Below, piece by piece: positions 41,265-51,400 of a DNA stretch of 64,000 nucleotides. The notes under the pieces are model-generated. The model made no database searches and was not told where the DNA came from. It worked only from the letters and a program-made list of their open reading frames with translations. The stretch comes from Amoebophrya sp. A120 (lineage: Eukaryota > Sar > Dinophyceae > Syndiniales > Amoebophryaceae). A program made the translations under genes and the position numbers. The stretch spans positions 3,683,420-3,747,419 of the forward strand of contig CAJINV010000008.1 in the NCBI GenBank assembly GCA_905178155.1, in the 5' to 3' direction. The stretch's first letter is position 1. Each line of letters begins with the position of its first letter.

Positions 41265-42358
41265 ATGAGCTCCGCAGAAAAAGACCCGCCGGTGCGTGGG
41301 CGCTCCGCAGCACCCCCGGGCAGCCAGCACTCCGTATCCGACTGCGTCGAGGCCGGCGCTGGGCTGACTCCCTTGGTCGCGAGGATCAAGAAATGCAGCA
41401 CATCGGTCGGGAAAGAGCTGATCATGCGCGCGATCGACAAAGGGGAAAAGGAGTTTGAACGTTTGAACCTGCGAGAGGCGTGCGGGAAGCGGCGTCTCTT
41501 CGCCAATGACCTTGACGACATGCTGAAGCCGCAGGCGGACGAATTGCTGCAGGCCTCCCTACCAGCGCAGGGCCTTCTTCCCAAGCAACAGCGTCTTCTT
41601 CCGGGTCCGCTTATCAAATGCAAACATGTCTGGGTCTGGAAAATTTCGGGAGTTTGTCATGCAAATTGGACAAGGCCTCCCATGCCTGTGATGCATTCTC
41701 TAGCAACACAGATTTCTCACAGGTTTGCTCATGTCTATTCTGCATGAGAAGTGCTCTTTTTGAGTAGCAGCAATCACGCAATACAGATCTGCAGCAATCA
41801 CGCAATACAGATCTTTGTGCGATCGACAGCTAGCATCACAAATCCCATTCTACTTGCCAGACCCAGACATATTTGCAATGAATGCCGCTTGTGAACATGC
41901 AGGTGCAGGGGCTTGGCCCAGGGCAGGGGCTTCCTGGGCCCAGGGCAGGGGTTGCTCCCTTGGGCCCAGGGCAGGGGCTGCTTGGGCCCAGGGCACGTGG
42001 GCCCAGGGCAGGGGTTGCTTGCCCCCAGGGCAGGGGCTGTTTGGGCCCAGGGCCGGGGTTTCTTGGGCCCCCCCCGGGCAGAGTTTCGGCCCAGGGCAGA
42101 GGTTGGGCCCAGGGCAGGGCTAATGTCCCGCAGGCACTACAAAACGCGCCAGAGCATGCGGACTCGCCCGCGTTGTTTCTGCTTTGGCTCGTGTTTTGCC
42201 ACCCATATTCTCGCCTGCTTGCCTACCCCCCTACTGGGTGGCTCGCTTCTTTGCAGTTTCTTCGCATTTCAGTCATAGCGGGCGGCGCATCGGCTACACC
42301 TGCGGACAAAAATGGCTTCAGTTCGAATCAGATTATCAAAACGAAATCAGATTATTAA
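41265..42358 (+). CDS. Unknown protein with minisatellite-encoded Gly/Pro/Gln repeats
   Basis: Exons 41265-41611 and 41890-42358 give 816 nt (271 aa) in frame across introner I11. The first part (VARIKKCSTSVGKELIMRAI onward) is charged and helical with ordinary coding character. The second part is a run of GPGQGL/GPRAG repeats from a GC-rich minisatellite, then a hydrophobic stretch, then breakpoint-repeat copy E, which contributes SVIAGGASATPADK shortly before the stop. The start is uncertain because the frame is also open upstream of 41265. I do not recognise the family. The native C-terminus may have been lost. Confidence 0.5.
41612..41884 (+). mobile_element. Introner I11 (family A, altered 3' terminus)
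   Basis: 273 bp, starting TATCAAATGCAAACATGTCT and ending AGACATATTTGCAATGAATG. A perfect TSD CCGCT lies at 41607-41611 and 41885-41889. The 3' end lacks the usual ATA. Near 41770-41820 an internal 24-bp unit (CAGCAATCACGCAATACAGA) is duplicated. Confidence 0.85.
41908..42125 (+). repeat. GC-rich minisatellite (GGGCCCAGGGCAGGGG units)
   Basis: Roughly ten degenerate copies of a unit containing GGGCCCAGGGCAGGGG, spaced about 16-28 bp. It is open in two forward frames and lies in the second exon of the gene at 41265. Confidence 0.85.
42266..42312 (+). repeat. Dispersed breakpoint repeat, copy E
   Basis: Core TCATAGCGGGCGGCGCATCG followed by GCTACACCTGCGGACAAAAA. It forms most of the C-terminal codons of the 41265-42358 frame. 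Confidence 0.85.
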
Positions 42359-42618
42359 AATCAGGTTAGAGATAAAATCAGGCTACTGAAATCAGAATAT
42401 CAGTGAAATCAGATTGATTGTCATCAAGGTAGTAAGTGCAATCAAGTTGTAAAAGAAAAAGCAACCAGGTAAGTCAATCTCAATGCTTTACCTCTTTCTC
42501 CTTCTTTCATGAAATATTATCCCAAACAAAAAAACCCGTGATGAAGACTCAGGACCGACGAAGCCGCTGGCGGTCGCAAACTCACCCGCCTTGTCTGATC
42601 GAAAGAATCCATGCCGTG

Positions 42619-42702
42619 GATCTCAAACGCAAATATGTCTAGATCTGGAAGAGTGTGGTGCCAGACGGACCTTTCCAGGCCCAGACCCGTTTGCGCCCGA
42701 TA
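42619..42702 (+). mobile_element. Miniature introner-like hairpin I12 (family A)
   Basis: About 84 bp. Diverged family A termini (CTCAAACGCAAATATGTCTA at the left, CAGGCCCAGACCCGTTTGCG at the right) lie almost back to back with only about 20 bp between. No TSD is recognisable and it is not in a supportable gene. Probably an internal-deletion derivative. Confidence 0.55.
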
Positions 42703-42998
42703 ATTCGCAGCAAAGAACCAAACTCCGAACACCGGCGTGGAACTCGAAAAGACGAAGAGACAGCTTATGTTCGACTATGAGGAAGGCCACGACCCCGGGT
42801 CGGGGTCGGAAAACCATGCTCACGAGCAGGAGTGTCTCCAGCTCAACCTGAGAAAGTGCCAAGAAAATAAAGCAGTACGACCTGTGTGGGCCGAGGGTGA
42901 TGGTTGTTGAGGAGCGCCCTCCTGACGTTTCTTCCTCTTGGCCATTGTCGCTGACACGAGTGATGCGGGCGGGGGTTGATTGGGGGGTCTCGGGAAGA

Positions 42999-43290
42999 GA
43001 AGCCGGAACTTTGTCCCCTTCGAAAGAGGCAGAGTTCCGGTTGCCGCTGGGGGGAAGACAAGCAAAGCCACTTACTTGAAGAACGAATGACATCGCGCTG
43101 ACTTCCCTGTAGCGGAAGCCGGGGCATCGCCTCTGTCGAAAGACGAGGCGAAGCTCCGGCTTCCGTTGCGGGCGGGGAAGCCAAGAGCATCAACTTCTTT
43201 GAAGAAAAAAGGGACTGCGTTGAGTTCCACGCAGCGGAAACCGGCCCTCCGCTTCTGTCCGCTATGGGGAAGAGAAGCGGACTTATATAT
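42999..43290 (+). repeat. Three-copy, about 119-bp degenerate tandem repeat
   Basis: Units begin near 42999 (AAGCCGGAACTTTG), 43117 (AAGCCGGGGCATCG) and 43236 (AAACCGGCCCTCCG). Each continues through a GGGGAAG segment and a TTGAAGAA segment to a GCAGCGG or TAGCGG end. The third copy is partial. Confidence 0.6.
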
Positions 43291-43618
43291 TGCCACGCAC
43301 GTTGTGGCAGATACCTGGCCGCATGGCCGGGAGTAGATGGCACAGCAGCAAGGCTGCAGTCCTCCGGGGGTCGTCGCGTTCTGGTCGGCACTCGTCAAGA
43401 GCTTCGCCGACCAGGAATCGAGGAGAGCGACGTGGGGAAGTGCACCGCAGTGTGGAGGTGCTGGAAGGCGGGGATGTGGGGAGGGCGGAAAATACCTCTC
43501 CACCTCTTCACCACTGGGGAGGCACCCCCCCACACGTGGGGACGGAGGTACCTCCCCAGTGTGGGGGGTAGGGAGGTGGGGAAGTTGATCCGTGGGCAGG
43601 TGATTCACACCATAGCCC

Positions 43619-43671
43619 ACTTCAGTCATAGCGGGCGGCGCATCGTCTACACCTGCGGACAAAAATTTTCA
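43619..43671 (+). repeat. Dispersed breakpoint repeat, copy F
   Basis: Core TCATAGCGGGCGGCGCATCG followed by TCTACACCTGCGGAC and AAAAATTTT. It shares the G-to-T change (TCGTCT) with copy B. Confidence 0.85.
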
Positions 43672-45352
43672 AGTGCAGCATCAACACGACGATCACTCTT
43701 CTAGTGCCACGAACAACAGCATACTTCCCACATCTGCTCGCGCAGAGAATAAAGATGATTGCAAAATGAACACAACGAAGCACAGCCCGAGAGGACAAGC
43801 GTCTAACTGTTTGCGAACAGAGTTGCTACAAAGGATCCTTGCGTTTTCTTGTTAATAGTACATACGGCGCGGGCGCAACGATCTAAAAGTAAAAGCGAAT
43901 CGAATAAATGAATTACGTGCGCTCGTCTCAGCGTTAACTCCGATCATTTTTTGCTTTGCGGCACGCGATTCATTTTGCAATAAAGTAACGCTGTCGACGT
44001 CCTGTTCACACTGGCAAAAGCGCTGCTCTTCAATTTTTGCTTGATCTTGATGTGGAGATCATCGCACAGACGTAGCGTAGCTGTTGTACTCCGATCTGGA
44101 TGGTAAATAGGACGAGATCCGCCGGCCTCTTTGTCAGGATAACTCAACAGTCGTTTTCAGGCACCAAAGATCCTTCAATTTAGCGGCTCTAAGAACAATT
44201 ATTTTGGATCGACGTGTATTGTTTTTGATTTTACCCACATGACAGACCATCAGTGACGTCCACTTTCTTACGTGGTGATATTTTCCATCAATGTGAAAGA
44301 AGTTTCTTCCAAAAAATCACCTCACAGAGACTACACTTGTAACGGTGAATGATAGACTTCTCTATAGTAGCCAGTACACTAGTTTCTAAATCGATCCACA
44401 AACGACAATAACAAGATTTTTTTTGTACTAGATAGTTGAAACATATTTATACGATTGAGGTTCTCCTTCTCTCCTCCCATCGTGTAGCACCTAATTTTTT
44501 CACTATAGTTTTAGGTCGCCACTTTGTACGACTCGGAAAAAAACTGCTATATAGGAAGCAAAGACTTTCTGCAGTGAGACTGACAGTGTGAGCACTCTCT
44601 TAAGCTCGTGTAAGATTGTTTTCAATATGATAGAGGACCGAAGAATAGACGGATGGCGGAGTTTATTACGGTATCTTTACTAGAACTATAGCTGTCGCAC
44701 AGTTATCGTATGTTTTTACTATCCGCGAGCTGAAAATTTTTCTACACGCATAATGTCGATACACATATACGAATATAGAACATCCCTCCGATATACAAGC
44801 AACACCAACACGTTCATGCCAGGGGGAGTCGCTTCAAGAGGCATACTTACACGAGGACTTGACAAGAAAATAAGATAAGAATCTCCAGGCAGGACGTAGC
44901 TACACGAGTAGTCTAGGGCTTCATCCAAGAAGAAGAAAAGTAAAACACCTCTATGCTCTCCCGCGGCACCTGTACAGTGGCACACTTCGGCTACGGAACG
45001 ATGCCAAGGAACGAGTACAGTATCGGCGACATTTGTTCTCCCCAGCAGAAAAACAACACGTTTTTCGTAGCTTTAACCTTTTCATCCTTTTTTCGAAAAA
45101 GACGCAAAGACGCCGCTTTCATCGGCGGACAACATAACGACGCGGACGCTCATAATAAAGACCCACCACGTGATATTTCTTGTATTTGTTGACGGCACGA
45201 CACCCACACCGTTTCTGTTTCAGTCCGATGGGTAAAACGGATCCTTCGCTCTTTTTGGAGCCCGTGGCGGACACAGCATCACTTTTTTTTTCCTGTGCGA
45301 CCGACGACCCTTAAGAATAAGATCGTAACCTAGTACTACACGACCCATCTTC

Positions 45353-45415
45353 ATGCCTGAGTCGCGACCGCGTTGGCGTTCCCCGTCCCCGCTCTACACG
45401 ACCCATCATGCCTGA
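45353..45415 (+). other. Upstream ORF overlapping the JmjC start, from a 5' tandem duplication
   Basis: A block CTACACGACCCATC...ATGCCTGAGTC occurs twice about 55 bp apart. The first copy's ATG (45353) opens a 20-codon frame that ends at 45415, overlapping the main ATG at 45408 in another frame. If both ATGs are on the mRNA this could dampen translation. If trans-splicing trims the leader below 45353 it is irrelevant. Confidence 0.45.
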
Positions 45416-48400
45416 GTCACGGTCCCCGCTGAGGATGAACTTTTTAGAAGCAGGCTCCCCGCCGTTCCTTTGTGCCGCGGCGGTAGACTCTGCACCCACG
45501 CGACCCGCAGCTCGTCCGGAATTGGATATGACAGAAACTGACATTGGTGGCGCTGGCGGCTTGAGTGCATGCACACCAGTAGGTGACGAGCACCCTTTGC
45601 AAGGCCAAAGTGAGACTGTCACCGTCGCGCGCGCTCCTGCTTTGATGCAAGCGCAACCGGTGCGCGCCAGTGCTGTAGCTCCTGATGCCGCGGCAACTAC
45701 CGACTCTGTTTCCGCTGTAGTACCTCCTGTTTGCGGACCGTCACTGCCTGCGTGTGCCACCGGCGCTTCTCCCGGCGTGCTTCCTACGCGCATCCGAGTA
45801 GAAGGGGGGTTTACCCTTCTTGGCGACAACATACCCCCCGAGATCCTTCGCCAGTATGACAAAAAGTCAACCTCGATGTCATCCAAACAAGTAGAAGTCG
45901 GCGCGCAGCGGAAAAAGAAAATGAATCCCCAAGATGAAGAAGAACGAGGACCAGCACAGGAAAAAACTGTTCCCGTTCCATATCAACGCCAGCATCTGAT
46001 GCGGCAAACGTGTCAAAATCTAGGGAACGACCAGGAGAGTAGTTGTACAAGAACTGGTGCCCTCAACATCAAAACAAGTTTCTCCCAGGAAGATGATTTT
46101 TTCCTGCAGGAGGAGCAGTCTGTGTCTGTGGTTGCGGCGCACAAGAAGAACGTAGCGCGGCACCAAGAACATGAACAGGACGATCCAGATGCTGAGGATG
46201 AGCAACTAAGAATCGTCAACTACCGCAGAAAAAGTAGTGGGACCGATCCGGCGAACAATGTAAAAACAACTACTAGTACTACGACTTTGATCATGCGGCG
46301 GAAATCCACCTCTGCGAGCCTGAAGACCGGTGATGCTTGTTCTAGTTCACCACTAGGACAAAAACTACAACCACAGCAGCACGACGTGCTGCGTGGCGGG
46401 CAGCACAAGAATATCATGATGATCCACCAGATGAACAAACGGGAAGTACTAGCTGGTCAACGTGAGCAAGGTGGTAAAGGAGTAGTGCAGCATTATAATC
46501 AGCAGCACTACACGACGAGAGTTGTAGAAGTAAGCACACCCGCAAACTCTTCCCCATCTTCGCAGTACTTCCCCAGGACGCCCTGCAGTGGTTCTCTCCA
46601 GCACGATTGGGTATTTTCTGCCTCGCGGCGCAAGTGGACCCGCGGCAGCAGCAACCAGGAGCTAGTCCTGACGCCCGTCGCGGGAGGGGCCGCGGGAGCA
46701 CGTGAAAGAAGAAAAGTTGGTGCAAGAAGTGGAACAACAAGAACAGCAACAGGTCAACAACAGGATCTTCCAGACCACATTTGTAGTTCCTCCCCGGTTT
46801 CCACCACGTCTTCGGACGTGATTCTGCGGGCCTGCGTCTCCAACGTGGTGGACGACTTGGACGCGTGGACGCTCTGGCGCGCGTGGGACGCCTATTACAA
46901 TGAAAAATGCCCCCACTCCCGAATTTGGGAGCATTTGTATTGCAAACCTTTCCAAATGAAACATTCGCCCTCTTGCATCTATCAGCATCACAGGTTTCCG
47001 ATCGTGAATAGCAAAGATTTGTATTGCAAAAGACCCCAGCAAGAGCGGCGCTTGTCATGCAAGCGATGCGATACACGCCTAGACTCTGCATCAGAAAGGT
47101 TCGTAAGTACTCCTTTCATGCATGACAAAAACTTTTCACTTGGAAACTTCGCATCACAATGTTTTGCAACTTTGGGGGTGGGGGCATTTTTCATTATGAT
47201 AACGCCCTGCACGGGCTGTCGCCGCAGGATTTTTTTGACTGCGAGGAGGAGGAGAAGGCCATCCGGGAGGTCTTCGCCTTCCGTGTATCAAAAGGAAAAA
47301 TCCCCCCTCCCCATATCGAAACGAAGTCTCTGATGCTGGATTTCCGTACACAAATGAGATTTGTCTTGCAGTAGAGGACTGCAGGCATATGCCAAGCCTC
47401 AGTCGAGAGGTTTTGACGTAGGCGCCTAGCATGACAAACGTGTATGCTCTAAGCCCAACAGCATCACAAACCGCCTGCAAAATGTGGGGCGCTCTCTGGA
47501 CTTGGCTTCTTGCAAGACAGACACGATTTGAGGTCACAAATGCGCATCACAAATTTTCAGACGGATACGGTTTTAATATGGGGAGGGGGGATTTTTCCTT
47601 ACGATACCGTGCGGCGGAAGCGGCGGAAAAGCACGACAGCGTGCTGTTTGCGGAGCTCGGCTTGATCATCGCAGGCGGCAAATCGTGGTCGGCCGAGAAG
47701 CTGCAGAAGCTGTTGGACCGGCAAGCCGTCGTGGCGCGCGGTATGCACAGCGTCAGCTGCGGTGGCGCGCAGACGCCCAAAATGTTGTTGAAACTGGCCC
47801 GCAACGAAGGCAGTGGCTTGGTTGGTCATCAACAGATGCAGGACAACATCCAAGAACGGGGCGGCCGCGGCAACGCTAGTCCAGTCGTGCTGGAGTACAA
47901 CAACCACCGGAAGGGAAGCAAAGGAAGTGGTGCCTGTGGAGGTAGCAAAGAAAGCGCAGGTGGTAGGAGGTCATCTGCTCGTCTCATGTTAACGGACCAC
48001 GACCCTGGCACTTGCAAGGGCGGAAATACTGCTTCTGGTACTTCTCGCACATCACCTGCCGGCGGACCGTGTGAGGACAAAAATCTTGTTGGCACGAATA
48101 ATATTACGATGAATACTGATGATGTTTTACAACAAGATGCTGTTGCTGGACCTCCCGCACCACTACTTCCCATCCCGACTACCAGTATGAATCTGTTGAT
48201 GCACGAATCTAGCTTGGCGTCGCGGCTCCTCTCGATGAAAAATGCCGATCATGCGACGTCGAACTCGGTCAGAACTGCAGGGCAGGCACCGGGCGGCCAC
48301 GACGGTTCTTTGGTTCATCTTCCCAGTGGAGTACCTACTTCGACGAGCAACAGCAAGATGCTGCACAAGAACGAGAAAAAAACGAAGCCGCTCCTTGGGA

Positions 48401-51400
48401 AGATTCTACCTGACGTTGCAGCGGAGGTGGTCCCCGATCAGGATGTCGAAAACGCTCCCGCCCTTTGGCAGACTGGCAGCGGGGGCTGCGCCACCTCGTC
48501 CACCACGGGCGCATTATTGCGAGAAGATGCCGGCCAATGCCAGAACTTGATGATGCCTTTGTTGCAGGCGGGCGCGGACGAGACGCCGAGTTTCTCGGGC
48601 TCTCGCAACCGGTACGAGGACACCGAGAAAAATGCGGTTGCTTTGTGCGGCGCGAGAGCTGCTGGTGGAAGAAACGAGACCACACGACCGGGATTGTTGT
48701 TCTTTGACAAAGTAGCAGAGAAAAACAAGGTGGACCGCAGTGCAGGAAACGAGACTCCGAGGTTCTGTCTTGACCAAAGGGAGGAAAAGTTGGACCGAAG
48801 GGCAGGTGGACGAGGAGACGAGACGCCGAGGTTCCATCTGGAAAAGCTGGAAAGCGTGCTCAGTGAGGATTCGGAGGAGGGTAAGCTGCAAAATGCACCA
48901 CCACAGGACGAGAGTAACGCACTCATCGGTCCGGTTCTCCAAGTAGTTCAGCCGGTTGTCGCCGCGATGAACAATATTGCAGCTGGTGTTTTCCTCGACG
49001 AGGGTAAGGGTTTGAAGCAAAGAGAATCTTCTACTTCGCTCGAAGTGGAACCGGCCCGACGCAACCTTTTTCCTCCAGCAGCGCGAAAATCGGGCTCCGC
49101 ACTCAATGAAGATGAAGCGACGTCTATCCTATGTAAAAACGTACCCACACCAGAGTTGTCATGCAGATTTGCAAGCACAAGAGCATTTGTAATGCGCATC
49201 CCCATGAGAGACATTGCCCATCGTGTTTTGGAACTTGTAATGCTGTAAACAGGATAAGGAGACGGATTTGTTATGCGGCGTCCCTTGCTAAGCTGCACTA
49301 CACTACAGTCTGCAACTTGTCATGCGAGACTCCCAAAAGGTCTAGGTTTGTGTTGCAAAATCCCCATCTTGACTATGGTGTGGGGACGTTTTTACAAATG
49401 ATAACGTCAGAGAATCTTCAAAGTGGAGCAAATAAAATGTCAGGTGCAGGAGCTCTAGCACAACGTCCAGAAACTAGTCTGGAACATCAAACCACAGCAA
49501 AGCCCCGGCCCCTACTGCCGAAGAAGAAGATGCTACAGCTCCCTCCAGTGGTAAACAAAACCTTCTTTGACGATGTCTGCGCGGCTCCACTCACTGATAA
49601 GACGCCGACTTGCTCAACATCCTCGAAGCGCGGTCTTTCTGCTGAAGCTTGGGAAGAATTTCTGTTCGGAAAAGTAATAGTGGGAGGACGACCAGTTGTG
49701 GACGAACAAGAGCAAGAGAAAGGTGAGCGTCGAGCCGGCGTAGAAGTTGTCCCCCACGACGAGCAAAATGTCCTACGGAGAACTGGGACGACGCACTCCA
49801 ATGGTACCGCGTGGTCCACTCACACCTTTGCTCCCGACCCGGCGCGCCTGATGGAGGAGGAAAAGAAAGCCGCCGTCGCGCCGCGGGCCGCTGAGGCCCA
49901 GGTCGACGGGGTACTTGCGTCGAAACAGGATGTTCTTGAGCAGTTTTTTGATAAAGATAGAAAACATGCGCCGAGGAGTGACCCTCCCGCTGTGCCTGCG
50001 CCGCGGATGAAAAGTAGCACACAAACAGAAGCAAAAGAATTTGCTGCTGCGGACGTTTCTTTGTTGCAGAAATCCAAGAAATCCAATTCCAGCCCGTTGG
50101 TGTTATCGAGCAAAGAACAACAATCAGAAGGAGCGACGACCCGTCTAAGCTGCAGTCGCGCGGCGCCGGAGGCATTTTTAGCAGCTAAGGATCATCTCCA
50201 GGAGAATGAATTGCTTGTACAGATGAATGTCGGTGCAGCCGCGAAAAATTCAAAGCAAGACGATCATGATGTCCTTGCAGCCGACAAGGAGGCCGCCGTC
50301 GTTGCGCCGTCTTCAAAGCTTGTACTGCAGGAGAAGGCGTCCTCGATCCTGAACCCCGATGTTGAGAACAAAAAACTATCTTCCCGCAGCCCAACAGGAG
50401 AACATCACGCTTTCAAACAGATGCCTTCTCCGCGCCTCTCAACCGTGTCTGGCTGTGAGGGGTTGATATCGCGCGAGCAGACGAAATCCAGTAAGCGGCT
50501 GAGCGAGCTTATCAAAAGGAAAAATCCCCCCTCCCCATATCAAAACGAGGTCTCTGATGCAGGATTTGCGTACACAAATAAGATTTGTCTTGCTGGAGAG
50601 GAATGCAGCCCCATACTATGCCGAAGTAGAGAGGTTCTGGCCTAGGCGTCTAGCATGAGAAACGTCCGTGCTGTAGGCCCATCAGCATCACAAACCGCCG
50701 GCACAATGCTGCGGAGCTTGTGGAGTTGCCTTGTTGCAAGACAGACGTGATTTGAGGTCTCAAATCAGCAACACAAATTTCCGGAAACATACCTTTTCGA
50801 TATGGGGAGGGGGGATTTTTCCTCACAATAGAGCTGTCGCTTGACCGCCGGATCGGTCTGACGGATATCCTGTGCAAAAGTATCGTACTCGTACTAATCG
50901 CATTCATGCATTACAAATTTCTTTCTCAGGTTAAATCCGCATTACAAATTTTCTTTCTCATGCTGAGGAAATTTGTCATGCGATTTATATATACTAGTAC
51001 GATGCTTTTGCATTTCATAACGGAGGAGCTGGATCAAAAGTGCGACCCCAAGTTGCTCGTTGATCACGAGGTGTACGAGGCCGAGGACGGGGTGCAACTT
51101 CAAAACGAGCTTGTCTCCTCTCGCACCAGATTTCTGCACATGTTGAAGTATCGAGGTGAAGGGGCGGGGGGGCGGAACAAGATGCAGAAAGAACATCAAG
51201 TGTTGAATTGTCTTCACGTTGCGTCAATGGCTCATAGTTCTACCTCACGTGCCCGCGATCTTGCATCCTCTTGCTCACCACGACGAGGACCCTCTGATTT
51301 GTTGTCGGACCACATGAGCAGAAGTTCTACGGGCACGACGTCGACCCATGATCTATTCCAAAGTGGTTTTCGGTCGCCCAGTTTCTGGGACAAATGCTGG

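Larger units (their letters stand above)
42359..45352. other. Mostly non-coding region with repeats
   Basis: From 42310 to 42440 the word AAATCAGATTAT recurs in degenerate form. It also holds a miniature introner (42619-42702), a three-copy about 119-bp repeat (42999-43290) and breakpoint-repeat copy F (43619). From 43700 to 45350 the sequence is AT-rich with no supportable gene. Antisense frames across 42623-43662 are Pro/Ser-rich and follow composition. Confidence 0.4.

Noticed and set aside
41761-41830. CRISPR-like short direct repeats (CAGCAATCACGCAATACAGA twice)
   Set aside because: Only two adjacent copies without spacers, inside introner I11. A simple internal duplication.
36809-42312. 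TSVIAGGASATPADK as a conserved C-terminal peptide tag
   Set aside because: The same DNA repeat is read in another frame in copy C and lies outside genes in copies D and F. The repeat is therefore at DNA level.
42623-43662. Pro/Ser-rich antisense genes
   Set aside because: Three overlapping frames on the same strand are open because of GC-rich repeats. One even reads the breakpoint repeat backwards.
47286-50830. Introners as ciliate-like internal eliminated sequences removed from DNA
   Set aside because: Cannot be excluded from sequence alone, but no nuclear dimorphism is expected in this lineage. The 5-bp TSD and the occurrence of similar elements as introns in Amoebophrya favour RNA splicing.
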